A stretch of 54,526 bases of DNA from JBBIGV01 sp037447335 (GTDB taxonomy: Bacteria; Bacteroidota; Ignavibacteria; Ignavibacteriales; Ignavibacteriaceae), in the NCBI GenBank assembly GCA_037447335.1, contig JBBIGV010000015.1:1-54526 (forward strand), written 5' to 3'. The notes beneath the pieces were generated by a model. That model was not told the DNA's origin. It made no database searches and saw only the letters and a program-made list of their open reading frames with translations. A program made the position numbers and the translations under genes. This document shows, in pieces, positions 16,979-26,450 of the stretch. How positions within the stretch are numbered: the first letter of the stretch is position 1; each line of letters opens with the position of its first letter.

Positions 16979-18373
16979 ATGTATGAGATTGCTGTGCTCG
17001 GAGGCGGACCCGGCGGTTATGTTGCCGCTATCAGAGCCACTCAATTGGGCTTAAGCACGGTACTTATTGAGAAGGATAGACTTGGTGGAGTTTGTTTGAA
17101 TTGGGGCTGTATTCCAACCAAATCCCTTCTGAAAAACGCAGAAATGTTTGATAATTTAAAAAATCATGGAAATGATTTTGGTATTCATGTAAAAGATTTG
17201 AAGTATGACTTTACTAAAATTATTCAGCGAAGCAGAGATATTTCTCAGCGAATTACATCCAACGTTGAAATTCTTGTAAAAAAGAATAAAGTAAAACGAT
17301 TAAAAGGCTATGGTAAACTAATTTCAAAAAATCAGATCGACGTTTTTGATGATAACGGAACAAAGACAGATAGTTTTAATGCCGAAAGAATAATTATTGC
17401 TACAGGTGCACGTCCCAGAAGAATTGATTCTATACCCGTTGACAATAAGTATATTATCACAAGTACCGAAGCTATGAACCTGCCGAAGCAGCCGAAAAAA
17501 ATAGTTATTGTTGGTGCCGGTGCAATTGGAGTTGAGTTCGCTTACTTTTATCACGTTCTTGGTACAAAGGTAACTCTGATCGAAATGATGGACAGAATAT
17601 TGCCTATGGAAGATCCGGATGTTTCGAAGGAACTTGAAAAGATTTTTAAGAAACGGGGAATGGAAATTTTTACTAATGCAAAAGTTGAAAAAGCTGAAGT
17701 AAAAAGCGGAAGAGTTAAAGTAACATTCACAGTAAACGGTGAAAAACTTGAGATGTCCCCCGATAAAGTTCTCAATGCTATTGGTGTTGTTGGAAATGTT
17801 GAAGGATTTGGACTTGAAAAATTAGGTGTTGAAATTGAAAAGCATCACATAAAAGTAAACAAATCAACTTATGAAACGAATGTAAAGGGAATTTATGCTA
17901 TTGGCGATGTGATTGGTCCGCCATGGTTAGCCCACGTTGCCTCCGCCGAAGGAATTCACTGTGTTGAAAAAATCAAAGGGATAAATAATCCTGATATTGA
18001 TTACAACAGCATACCGGGTTGTACTTACTGCCAGCCGCAGGTAGCAAGCATTGGTTTAACTGAAGCCCAAGCAAAAGAAGCAGGTTATGATATTAAAGTA
18101 GGTAATTTTCCTTTTCTTGCGAGCGGAAAGGCTTTTGCCATTGGAGAAAGAGACGGTTTCGTTAAACTTATTTTTGATGCTGAATATGGCGAACTTCTCG
18201 GTGCTCATATAATTGGTTCCGAAGCTACCGAAATGATAGCTGAACTTGGTGTTGCAAAATCTCATGGTGCAACAGGGCATTCTATTATAAAAACCATACA
18301 CGCTCATCCGACTCTATCGGAATCTGTAATGGAAGCCGCTGCTGCTGCATACGGCGAGGTTATCCACATTTGA
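16952..18373 (+). CDS. lpdA: dihydrolipoyl dehydrogenase (E3)
   Basis: FAD/NAD disulfide oxidoreductase of 473 aa, the E3 of 2-oxoacid dehydrogenase complexes. It has the FAD-binding GGGPGGYVA (17-25), the redox pair Cys48 and Cys53 in GGVCLNWGCIPTKS, the NAD site VGAGAIGVEFAYF, and the catalytic His452-Glu457 in HAHPTLSE. Four in-frame ATGs (16952, 16961, 16970, 16979) come from a 9-base tandem repeat. MYEIAVLGGGPGG from 16979 looks like the ancestral N-terminus; the MSN repeats are extra. No clear ribosome site precedes any of them. It opens the operon with lipB, E1, E2 and lipA. Confidence 0.95.
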   Translation: MSNMSNMSNMYEIAVLGGGPGGYVAAIRATQLGLSTVLIEKDRLGGVCLNWGCIPTKSLLKNAEMFDNLKNHGNDFGIHVKDLKYDFTKIIQRSRDISQRITSNVEILVKKNKVKRLKGYGKLISKNQIDVFDDNGTKTDSFNAERIIIATGARPRRIDSIPVDNKYIITSTEAMNLPKQPKKIVIVGAGAIGVEFAYFYHVLGTKVTLIEMMDRILPMEDPDVSKELEKIFKKRGMEIFTNAKVEKAEVKSGRVKVTFTVNGEKLEMSPDKVLNAIGVVGNVEGFGLEKLGVEIEKHHIKVNKSTYETNVKGIYAIGDVIGPPWLAHVASAEGIHCVEKIKGINNPDIDYNSIPGCTYCQPQVASIGLTEAQAKEAGYDIKVGNFPFLASGKAFAIGERDGFVKLIFDAEYGELLGAHIIGSEATEMIAELGVAKSHGATGHSIIKTIHAHPTLSESVMEAAAAAYGEVIHI

Positions 18374-18473
18374 TTTTTTATTACGCAAAAAAATACTGCA
18401 TTTCTATTCATTTGATTTATACTCAGTAAAATAAAGCTCTTAAAAAAAGAACTACAGGATAAATAACAGCAAG

Positions 18474-19178
18474 ATGAATTCACAAGAACATATCCTCCGG
18501 TATTCAGATATAGGAATGATTGATTACAATGAAGCCTGGGAATTGCAAAAAAATCTTTTCAACCAGAGGCTGAATAACGAAATAAATGATACGCTGATCT
18601 TGCTTGAGCATAATCATACTTATACTTTAGGCAAAACAGCCGACCGTAATCACCTTACCAGTTCTGATGAATACAGACACGAGAATGGAATTTCTGTTTA
18701 TGAAATTGACCGCGGCGGGGATATAACCTATCACGGTCCCGGTCAGATTGTCGGTTATCCGATAATTGATCTGAAAAACTGGCAGGAAGATACTCACAAG
18801 TATTTGCGTGCACTTGAAGAGGTTATTATTCTGACCTGCAATGATTATGGAATTGAGGCTTCAAGGAATCCTTCTTATACCGGTGTATGGATAGAGAACA
18901 GAAAGATTGCCGCCATCGGGATAAAGGTTAGCAGGTGGATTACAATGCACGGCTTTGCCTTTAATGTGAATACGGATCTTTCATTCTTTAACGGGATAAT
19001 TCCCTGTGGAATTTCAGATAAAGAAGTAACTTCATTGCAGAAGGAACTTAAGCACGGAATAAACATCCATGATGTGAAATCAAAAATTGTAAAACATTTC
19101 GTTAACCTCTTTAATTACAGTGAATTAATAGTGTCAGATCAAGAATATTTCACTTCAAACTTTTTATTAAATACCTAA
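18474..19178 (+). CDS. lipB: octanoyl-[acyl carrier protein] transferase LipB
   Basis: Moves octanoate from ACP to lipoyl domains, the first step of de novo lipoylation. 234 aa. Family motifs are clear: DRGGDITYHGPGQIVGYPI (79-97), KIAAIGIKVSRW with catalytic Lys151, and IPCGISDKEVTSL with catalytic Cys178. It sits between E3 and E1 and in the same operon as lipA, so the complex and its cofactor assembly are encoded together. Confidence 0.95.
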   Translation: MNSQEHILRYSDIGMIDYNEAWELQKNLFNQRLNNEINDTLILLEHNHTYTLGKTADRNHLTSSDEYRHENGISVYEIDRGGDITYHGPGQIVGYPIIDLKNWQEDTHKYLRALEEVIILTCNDYGIEASRNPSYTGVWIENRKIAAIGIKVSRWITMHGFAFNVNTDLSFFNGIIPCGISDKEVTSLQKELKHGINIHDVKSKIVKHFVNLFNYSELIVSDQEYFTSNFLLNT

Positions 19179-19193
19179 GAACGAAAGGGTAAA

Positions 19194-21302
19194 ATGGCTA
19201 AAAGGAATTCTAAACCAGATACTCTGACAAAAACTTCGAAAAATAAAACTGCAAACGGAAGCAACGGAAAAGATTCAGGTAAAACAATTAAATCAAGCTT
19301 GAAAAAAAATGAATTGCTGAAAATTCTTCGGTTAATGCTTACTGCCAGAACCATTGATAATAAGGCTATGAATCTGCTCAGGCAGGGTAAGACTTTCTTT
19401 CACATTGCCGGCGCCGGGCACGAAGCTGTTCAGGTTGCCATCGGGACAATGATTGATCCGAAAAAAGACTGGTTGTTTCCATACTACCGTGACATTGCAC
19501 TTGTAATTACCGCCGGAGTAACACCGGAAGAATTCTTTTTACAATGTTTTGCCAAAGCTGATGATCCTGCTAGCGGGGGAAGACAGCTCCCGACACATTG
19601 GGGTTCTACAAGATTAAATATTCCTTCACAATCCAGCCCCACCGGCACACAATTTCTGCAGGCAGTTGGAACAGCACTCGCAGCAAAACGGCAAGGTCTC
19701 AAATCAGTTTCATACGTTAGCAGTGGAGAGGGAACTACCAGCCAGGGTGAGTTTCATGAAGCTGTTAATTGGGCAAGCCGTGAAAAGCTTCCGGTTATGT
19801 TCGTAATTCAGAATAATAAATATGCTATTTCCGTTCCGGTTCATATGCAAACCGGCGGTAAGGGCGGTTCAATTGCTGAAATGATGGCTGGTTATAATAA
19901 TCTTTTAAGGATGAGAATTGACGGAACGGATTTCTTTGAATCACTTGCAAATGTCCGCAAAGCTGTTGATTATATTAAAGCAGGCAAAGGTCCGGTGCTC
20001 ATTGAAGCTGACGTTGTAAGATTGCAGTCACATTCTTCTTCCGACGATCAGAAAAAATACCGGCATGAAGATGAATTGAAAGAAGACCTGAAAAGATGTC
20101 CTATTGAAAAATTTGTTAACCAATTAATCAAAGACGGGCTTTTAACAAAAAATGCTTACGAAAAGTTACAAAAAGAGACCGCAGATAAAATAAACAAAGC
20201 AGCCGATAAAGCATTATCAATGCCTGACCCGAAACCTGAAGACGCCGCAAAGTTTGTTTTTGACGAAAGCGGTTTTATTGATTCACTTGAATATGAAAAA
20301 TCTGAACCTTCAGGAGCTAAAATCGTGATGGTTGATGCTATTAACCATGCACTCCACGAAGAGATGGCAAGAAACAACAAGATGTATATTTTCGGTGAAG
20401 ATATAGCTGATGGCAAAGGCGGTGTTTTCACTGCTACTAAAGGGCTTTCGACAAAGTTTGGTGATGACAGAGTTTTTAATTCACCACTTGCCGAGGCAAG
20501 TATTCTGGGTGTGGCTGTCGGTATGGCTCTAGCCGGGCTTAAACCCGTTGTTGAAATTCAGTTTGGTGATTATATATGGCCTGCATTTATGCAGATGAGA
20601 GATGAGCTTACAACCATCCGCTATCGTTCTAACAATGCCTGGGAAGCGCCGGTAGTTACGCGTGTTGCCGTTGGTGGTTACATACATGGTGGCTTATACC
20701 ATAGCCAGAATATCGAATCAACTTTTGCTCATGTTCCCGGAATTTATATTGCTTTCCCTTCAAACGCTGCTGATGCCAAAGGTTTACTTAAAACAGCGTG
20801 CAGGATAAAAGATCCGGTTCTGTTCTGCGAGCATAAAGGTCTTTACAGACAAAGTTATGCAATCACACCCGAACCTGATGAAGATTATCTGCTTCCTTTC
20901 GGAAAAGCCAAAGTTGTGAGGGAAGGCAGCGACCTTACTGTTATTAGTTATGGATTGTGTGTTTGGGATGCAGTTATGGCTGCAAAACGACTCGAAGATG
21001 ATGGGCATTCTGTCGAAGTAATTGATCTCAGAACCATCATTCCTCTTGATGAAGAAACGATTTTTAATTCTGTAAAAAAGACTAACAAAGCGATTATTAT
21101 TCATGAGGATACTCTTACAGGCGGATTCGGCGGTGAAGTTGCAGCACGTATTGCCGATACATGTTTTCAACACCTCGACGGACCGGTTAGAAGAATTGCA
21201 GCACTCGATTCGCACATTCCCTATTCACCAATTCTTGAAACTGCCGTTCTGCCAAGCCGTGAAAAGATTTATCAGTCAATTAAAGAATTGCTAAAGTATT
21301 AG
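19194..21302 (+). CDS. 2-oxoacid dehydrogenase E1, fused alpha-beta
   Basis: 702 aa: an E1-alpha region (about 35-365) fused to an E1-beta transketolase region (about 378-702). The alpha part has the thiamine diphosphate motif GEGTTSQGEF...QNNKYAISVP and a phosphorylation-loop-like SHSSSDDQKKYRHEDE. The beta part has FGEDIADGKGGVF, PLAEASILGVAVGMAL and the dimer-swapping C-terminal domain. Single-chain fusions of this kind are common in Bacteroidota, annotated as branched-chain or pyruvate dehydrogenase E1; sequence alone does not decide the substrate. It has a Lys/Ser-rich, low-complexity N-terminal 30 residues and a GAAAGG ribosome site. Confidence 0.9.
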   Translation: MAKRNSKPDTLTKTSKNKTANGSNGKDSGKTIKSSLKKNELLKILRLMLTARTIDNKAMNLLRQGKTFFHIAGAGHEAVQVAIGTMIDPKKDWLFPYYRDIALVITAGVTPEEFFLQCFAKADDPASGGRQLPTHWGSTRLNIPSQSSPTGTQFLQAVGTALAAKRQGLKSVSYVSSGEGTTSQGEFHEAVNWASREKLPVMFVIQNNKYAISVPVHMQTGGKGGSIAEMMAGYNNLLRMRIDGTDFFESLANVRKAVDYIKAGKGPVLIEADVVRLQSHSSSDDQKKYRHEDELKEDLKRCPIEKFVNQLIKDGLLTKNAYEKLQKETADKINKAADKALSMPDPKPEDAAKFVFDESGFIDSLEYEKSEPSGAKIVMVDAINHALHEEMARNNKMYIFGEDIADGKGGVFTATKGLSTKFGDDRVFNSPLAEASILGVAVGMALAGLKPVVEIQFGDYIWPAFMQMRDELTTIRYRSNNAWEAPVVTRVAVGGYIHGGLYHSQNIESTFAHVPGIYIAFPSNAADAKGLLKTACRIKDPVLFCEHKGLYRQSYAITPEPDEDYLLPFGKAKVVREGSDLTVISYGLCVWDAVMAAKRLEDDGHSVEVIDLRTIIPLDEETIFNSVKKTNKAIIIHEDTLTGGFGGEVAARIADTCFQHLDGPVRRIAALDSHIPYSPILETAVLPSREKIYQSIKELLKY

Positions 21303-21355
21303 TCTCAGCCTAAAATTTAAATTCAGTTTTATCCTTAAACAGGAGGAATACTTAA

Positions 21356-23050
21356 ATGGAAGTGATTATGCCCAAGATGGGCGAAAGCGTAAACGAAGGA
21401 ACCATCATTAAATGGTATAAGAAAAAAGGTGATACCGTAAAACGCGATGAAGTAATTTTTGAAATAAGCACAGATAAAGTTGATACCGAAATCCCGTCAC
21501 CTGCTGATGGCGTTCTTACCGATATAAAAGTGAAGGAAGGCGAAACTGTTGAAGTCGGTACTGTAGTAGCAATTATTGACGCTAACGGCGAGGTTAGCGA
21601 ACAGTCTGATACTTCTGAAGAAAAAAATGAAGCTGTTTCCGAAAAACCGGTTGAGCAATCCGAAGAAGAAGAACAAACAGAAACTCAAACCGAGGAATCT
21701 GAAAAGAAGGAAACAGTGTCGGTTGATGAGATCGTTGAGATCACCATGCCGAAAATGGGTGAATCGGTAATGGAAGGAACTATCATTAAATGGTATAAAA
21801 AAGTTGGCGATAAAGTTTCGAAGGATGAAACAATATTTGAAATAAGCACAGATAAAGTTGATACTGAAATTCCATCTCCCGAAGCCGGTGTTCTTGCCGA
21901 AATTCTGGTCAACGAACAGGAAACAGTTGAAGTCGGTACAGTTGTTGCAAAACTTTCTGTATCCGGCTCAATCTCAAAATCCAAACCGGCTGAAAAGAAA
22001 AAAGAAGAAAAACAGCAGCCCGCAGCGGAAAAACCAAAAGAAGAACCGGCTGCTATGCACGACAACTTTGCATCTGCATCAGTTTCGCACGATGAAGAAA
22101 AACAATTAAAGGAAGATGTTGGTTTTCTTTCGCCTCTTGTGTTAAGTATTGCCAATAAAGAAAAAGTCAGACCCGATGAACTTAAATCCATTAAAGGAAC
22201 AGGTATAGACGGCAGAATTACAAAGAAAGATATTTTGAGTTATTTAGAAAATCGTTCCGCAAAACCTTCAGAAAAAGTCGAATCAAAATCTGATGCAGAT
22301 TACAAACCATCAGAACCTAAAATGGAACCAGTTGCTTTCTCTGATTCAGTTGAAAAGATACCGATGGATAATATTCGCCAGAAAATCATGCAGCATATGG
22401 TTGCAAGTCGTGATACGTCTGTCCATGTAAGCGCAATGCTCGAAGTTGATATGACCCGAATTCACAAATTTATCCAAAAGAATAAAGATGAATATATGAG
22501 ACGTGAAAATATTAAGCTAACTTATATGCCCTTCATTGCGCATGCTGTAGTTAAAGGATTAAAGGAATTTCCGCTTATGAACTCCGCTATTGAAGGAAAT
22601 TCAATTCTTGTTAAGCACTATGTTAACCTCGGTATTGCTGTGGCAATTGAACCAACCGGTTTAATTGTTCCTAACATAAAAGGTGCAGGTGAAAGAAATA
22701 TACTTGGTCTTGCTAAAGCAATAAATGATCTCGCGTATCGTTCACGTAATAAAAAGTTAAGCCCCGATGATATTTCAGGAGGAACTTTTACGATTACCAA
22801 CTATGGTGTTTTCGGTACAATATTAGGCACACCGATAATAAATCAACCTGAAGTTGCTATTCTTGGTGTTGGCACTGTTGTTAAAAAGCCCGTAGTAGTT
22901 GAGGCAGATGGAGTTGATACCATTGCTATAAAACCTATGATGGCACTCACTCTTTCTCATGACCACAGATTAGTGGATGGAATGCTTGGCGGGAGGTTTC
23001 TTAAATTTGTTAAGGATACCTTAGAAAGTTTTGACGAAAGAAAGATGTAA
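21356..23050 (+). CDS. dihydrolipoamide acyltransferase (E2), two lipoyl domains
   Basis: 564 aa. Two lipoyl domains (1-77 and 126-202) each carry STDKVDTE, with lipoylation sites Lys41 and Lys167. They are joined by acidic Glu/Thr-rich and Lys/Glu/Pro-rich linkers. A peripheral subunit-binding domain occupies about 256-298 (LSPLVLSIANKEKVRPDE). The catalytic CAT domain runs from 332 and has HRLVDG with His537 and Asp541. It transfers the acyl group from E1 to CoA. An AGGAGG ribosome site precedes the ATG. The specificity (pyruvate or branched-chain acids) is not decided by sequence. Confidence 0.92.
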   Translation: MEVIMPKMGESVNEGTIIKWYKKKGDTVKRDEVIFEISTDKVDTEIPSPADGVLTDIKVKEGETVEVGTVVAIIDANGEVSEQSDTSEEKNEAVSEKPVEQSEEEEQTETQTEESEKKETVSVDEIVEITMPKMGESVMEGTIIKWYKKVGDKVSKDETIFEISTDKVDTEIPSPEAGVLAEILVNEQETVEVGTVVAKLSVSGSISKSKPAEKKKEEKQQPAAEKPKEEPAAMHDNFASASVSHDEEKQLKEDVGFLSPLVLSIANKEKVRPDELKSIKGTGIDGRITKKDILSYLENRSAKPSEKVESKSDADYKPSEPKMEPVAFSDSVEKIPMDNIRQKIMQHMVASRDTSVHVSAMLEVDMTRIHKFIQKNKDEYMRRENIKLTYMPFIAHAVVKGLKEFPLMNSAIEGNSILVKHYVNLGIAVAIEPTGLIVPNIKGAGERNILGLAKAINDLAYRSRNKKLSPDDISGGTFTITNYGVFGTILGTPIINQPEVAILGVGTVVKKPVVVEADGVDTIAIKPMMALTLSHDHRLVDGMLGGRFLKFVKDTLESFDERKM

Positions 23051-23066
23051 TTTGATTGATGAGAAG

Positions 23067-23183
23067 ATGAAAGTATTATTCGGGATAGTGAGAAAATTAC
23101 CACCCAAGGATCAATACGCAGTCCTCATTCATGCTAAAACTTCGTCAGGCAGAAAAACGCCTGACGAAATATTCAGGAAATAA
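23067..23183 (+). CDS. candidate 38-aa small ORF before lipA
   Basis: An unbroken 38-codon frame begins at ATG 23067 and ends two bases before the lipA ATG. The peptide begins MKVLFGIVRKLPPKDQYAVL and ends in a basic tail. A GAGAAG stretch lies close upstream. Its 3' part contains a perfect hairpin. I recognise no family. It might be a real small protein, a decayed gene or chance; tight spacing to lipA favours translation into lipA. Confidence 0.35.
   Translation: MKVLFGIVRKLPPKDQYAVLIHAKTSSGRKTPDEIFRK
23141..23168 (+). repeat. perfect 10-bp hairpin upstream of lipA
   Basis: TTCGTCAGGC (23141-23150) and GCCTGACGAA (23159-23168) are perfect inverted copies around an 8-base loop. No T-tract follows, so it is not a standard intrinsic terminator. 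It may act as an mRNA processing or stability element between E2 and lipA. Confidence 0.75.
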
Positions 23184-23185
23184 GA

Positions 23186-24097
23186 ATGCCCAAAATAAAC
23201 CAGCACCAACGACAATTCGCTGAAGCGGCTGTATCAACAAGGGGAGATATTGGTAAAAGACCCGATTGGCTGAAAGTTAAACTGCCAACAGGTGAAAACT
23301 ACAGCAATGTTCTTTCCTTGATGAGAAAGCAGCATCTCAACACAGTTTGTGAAGAAGCACGCTGCCCGAATATTGCAGAATGCTGGGAAGCCAAATCAGC
23401 AACATTTATGATACTTGGCGATACCTGCACGCGAAGCTGTGGTTTTTGCAACGTAAAACTTGGTATGCCGAATGAACTCGATCCGGATGAACCGAGAAGA
23501 GTAGCCGAATCAGTAGTTGAATTAGGGTTGCAGCATGTTGTAATAACATCTGTTAACCGCGATGAGCTTGAAGACGGTGGAGCCTCAATTTTCATGGAAA
23601 CCGTAAGGCTGATAAACGAAATGATGCCTGAAACAACAGTTGAAATTTTAATCCCTGATTTCCGTGGTGTTGAATCAGCCTTTTTCACAATAATGAAAGC
23701 CCCGCCTGATATTCTAAACCACAATCTTGAAACAGTTCCGCGGCTTTACCATGCCGTTCGTCCGCAGGCAAAATACAGCCGCAGCCTGAAAGTAATTAAA
23801 TGGTTCAAAGAAAAAGGGCTTAAAACCAAAAGCGGTATTATGGTTGGCATTGGCGAAAAGCCCGAAGAAGTTCTGTTATTAATGAAAGACCTTGTGGATT
23901 ATGGATGCGATATACTTACAATTGGTCAATATTTGCAGCCGACAAAACAGCATCTGCCGGTCGATCGTTATGTTACACCTGAAGAATTTCGAATGTATAG
24001 AGATGAAGGAATAAAAATGGGTTTTAAAATCGTTGAATCTTCACCACTTGTGCGGAGTTCTTATCATGCTGATAGACACGCCAGAGCAATTTTTTGA
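23186..24097 (+). CDS. lipA: lipoyl synthase LipA
   Basis: Radical SAM enzyme inserting two sulfurs into octanoyl-lipoyl domains. 303 aa. The auxiliary [4Fe-4S] cluster motif C55-x4-C60-x5-C66 and the radical SAM motif C81-x3-C85-x2-C88 are both present, as is the C-terminal SSPLVRSSYHAD that ligates the auxiliary cluster. It ends the operon that also encodes LipB and the lipoylated E2. Confidence 0.95.
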   Translation: MPKINQHQRQFAEAAVSTRGDIGKRPDWLKVKLPTGENYSNVLSLMRKQHLNTVCEEARCPNIAECWEAKSATFMILGDTCTRSCGFCNVKLGMPNELDPDEPRRVAESVVELGLQHVVITSVNRDELEDGGASIFMETVRLINEMMPETTVEILIPDFRGVESAFFTIMKAPPDILNHNLETVPRLYHAVRPQAKYSRSLKVIKWFKEKGLKTKSGIMVGIGEKPEEVLLLMKDLVDYGCDILTIGQYLQPTKQHLPVDRYVTPEEFRMYRDEGIKMGFKIVESSPLVRSSYHADRHARAIF

Positions 24098-24211
24098 GGC
24101 ATTTTATCCTGAAGGGTTTGAATCAGTTAATTCAAAGATTTTTCCGGATTTGAAAATCGGTCTGAATAAAATTTCAAGCCAATTTAGGCAAATATAATTA
24201 ACAACAAACAT

Positions 24212-24294
24212 TTAACTTTTAGTTAATACGATTTCACTTTTCTTATTAAGTAAATTGTGATTAAATTCCGTACGGAAAATTCATTAAGAAAAGT
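24212..24294 (+). promoter_or_regulatory. nested palindromes upstream of secretion locus
   Basis: Three symmetric elements lie in one intergenic region: TTAACT-ttt-AGTTAA (24212-24226); ACTTTTCTTA (24236-24245) with its exact inverse TAAGAAAAGT (24285-24294); and between those arms the perfect 12-base palindrome TTCCGTACGGAA (24266-24277). They precede ATG 24324 and could be operator sites. The symmetry is seen; binding is inferred. Confidence 0.5.
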
Positions 24295-24323
24295 AAAAGT
24301 ATTATTATCAATTATTTAAGTGA

Positions 24324-26438
24324 ATGACAAAAAAGCTACTATTCGTACTATCCTTTTTTTCTGTTACAACAGCCTTCATAATCTATCCGAATAATGATGA
24401 TCCCCGGCTAAGAAAGAAACTTGATGATGATAATTCAAAGTTCACAAATGTTGGAAATTTCGGGCTGACAATTACGAACTTCGGCACCTATGGTCATGGG
24501 TTCACCCGCTGGCCCCAGCAGCCAAGCGCCGAATATCCCCTCGGAAGCGGTATTGAACATTTGTTTGACGGTGGATTGTGGATTGGTGGTTTTTTGAGTA
24601 TTGACTCATTAGGTTCTAACAGGCAGGGACCATTCGTTACCACAGGCGCCGTTGATGCTGCATCAATTGCTGCACGAGGCGGAGGTTTTGAATATACAAA
24701 CGATCCCGGCAGTAAAGTTATCGAGCGTTCTTCACTTCTTGAATCTCCTTTATTCAGCCCTGATGCAATTTCACATCAGGACCTTGTTGCAATTTATACC
24801 GATACAAACAGAACTTTTTTGGGCGGCGAACCAATACTTGATCACAACCCTTTGGGGGTTGTTATCAGGCAGGAATCTTATGCATGGAATTATTCCTTCG
24901 CGAATAATTTCGTTATAATGAACTATTGGATAAAAAATGTAGGAACAAGATATATTGACAGTATTTATATCGGATTGTGGACAGATGCAGTTGTACGAAA
25001 CACACTTGTTACCGGCAGACCATCAGGCAGTTCTTTTTATGATAAAGGCGGAAATGGTTATTCCGATTCACTTAAAATCGCTTACGAGTTTGATGCAATA
25101 GGAGACATAGGTTTTACCGACAGCTATATAGGAATACAATTTTTAGGTTCCTCTGTAATTCAAAACAATCTTGAAGTCCCTACAGAATTCGATAGTGTTA
25201 ATTTTAACTCATGGCAATTCAGAAATACTTCCGATCCTAATCTTTTTGCTCCTCAAAATGATGTTGAACGATACAGAAAAATGGAAGGATATTTTGGAGG
25301 GGGAAACCGTTTTCCCTGGAACATAACCCCTGAACAACTCCGCCAGCCTTCAAACAGGTCTGTGCTGATTACACTTGGGTCAATTAAAACCATACCTCCC
25401 GGCGATTCAATAAATGTTGTATTCGCAATTGTAGCCGCAAAGAAATTCGGAACAGACCCGGCTTCTCTTGATACCGAAGAACAAAAACTTAATCTATATA
25501 CAAGCGCCGAGTGGGCATTACGCGCATATTATGGCGAGGACCGGAACAGAAATGGAATCCTTGATCCGGGCGAAGACCTTGATGGTGACGGAAAAATTAC
25601 CCGTTACATTTTACCTACACCGCCAAATTCTCCAAGGGTAAAGATTGTTCCCGAAAGTCAGAAAGCAACAATATATTCGGACAAGAGAGCTGAGTTATCT
25701 GTAGATCCGATTACGGGCGAAATGGATTTTGAAGGATACAGACTATACAGAACCAATGCAGGCTACGATCTGACAGTTACACAGGATCTTCAAAGGGATC
25801 TGGTACGAATGGCTGAGTTTGATAGTGCAGGCAACGATATTGGTTTTAATACCGGGTTCTCGTTTATAGAACTATCACAGCCGGTAACATTCCCCGGTGA
25901 TACTACAAAATACTATTACAAATTTGAAGTAGATAACCTGCTTAACGGCTGGTCTTACGTTTTTTCCGTAACTGCATTCGATAAAGGTGATGAAGTTTTT
26001 AATCTTGAAAGTCTTGAATCAAGTGTTCTTGCAAATGCAGTAAAAATAATTCCCGGGGTTACACCAACTTCAGATAAGAATGTTGAGATAGGTGTATATC
26101 CGAATCCATATTACGGAAGTGCATATTGGGATGGACGCGGAGAACGTTTGAGGAAAATATATTTTTACAATCTTCCTGAAAGATGTGAAATTACAATTTA
26201 CACCCTTGCCGGAGATATTGTTAAAAGATTAAATCACGACCAATTCAGCAACGGTTCAGATTTAAGATGGTTCCAGACATTTTCGAAAGACGGCAACCAG
26301 ATTATGTCAGGTGGTGAGCATGCATGGGATCTGATTACCGATAACGACCAGGCTATTGCTACTGGTTTGTATCTTTTTACTGTAAAAGATGCTTCAAACG
26401 GAAATATAAAAACAGGAAAATTCTTAGTTATTAAATAA
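24324..26438 (+). CDS. large secreted protein with T9SS-like C-terminal domain
   Basis: 704 aa, not assignable to a characterised enzyme. Residues 1-18 look like a short signal peptide. The body is rich in aromatic, Asn and Gly residues in a beta pattern. A calcium-binding-like stretch DRNRNGILDPGEDLDGDGK lies near residue 410. The last about 100 residues begin VGIYPNP-like (IGVYPNPYYG) and end GLYLFTVKDASNGNIKTGKFLVIK, resembling a variant type A T9SS sorting domain. It is the first gene of a two-gene unit with the next secreted protein, 12 bases away. Cell-surface or extracellular location is inferred. Confidence 0.7.
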   Translation: MTKKLLFVLSFFSVTTAFIIYPNNDDPRLRKKLDDDNSKFTNVGNFGLTITNFGTYGHGFTRWPQQPSAEYPLGSGIEHLFDGGLWIGGFLSIDSLGSNRQGPFVTTGAVDAASIAARGGGFEYTNDPGSKVIERSSLLESPLFSPDAISHQDLVAIYTDTNRTFLGGEPILDHNPLGVVIRQESYAWNYSFANNFVIMNYWIKNVGTRYIDSIYIGLWTDAVVRNTLVTGRPSGSSFYDKGGNGYSDSLKIAYEFDAIGDIGFTDSYIGIQFLGSSVIQNNLEVPTEFDSVNFNSWQFRNTSDPNLFAPQNDVERYRKMEGYFGGGNRFPWNITPEQLRQPSNRSVLITLGSIKTIPPGDSINVVFAIVAAKKFGTDPASLDTEEQKLNLYTSAEWALRAYYGEDRNRNGILDPGEDLDGDGKITRYILPTPPNSPRVKIVPESQKATIYSDKRAELSVDPITGEMDFEGYRLYRTNAGYDLTVTQDLQRDLVRMAEFDSAGNDIGFNTGFSFIELSQPVTFPGDTTKYYYKFEVDNLLNGWSYVFSVTAFDKGDEVFNLESLESSVLANAVKIIPGVTPTSDKNVEIGVYPNPYYGSAYWDGRGERLRKIYFYNLPERCEITIYTLAGDIVKRLNHDQFSNGSDLRWFQTFSKDGNQIMSGGEHAWDLITDNDQAIATGLYLFTVKDASNGNIKTGKFLVIK

Positions 26439-26450
26439 AAAGGTGATGCT

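Noticed and set aside
21356..21960. Apparent DNA repeat within the E2 gene.
   Set aside because: It is the expected duplication of lipoyl domains, not a mobile or regulatory repeat.
21685..22191. 168-codon minus-strand frame opposite the E2 gene.
   Set aside because: Mirror of the lipoyl/linker coding repeats, Ser/Phe-rich, no start signals.
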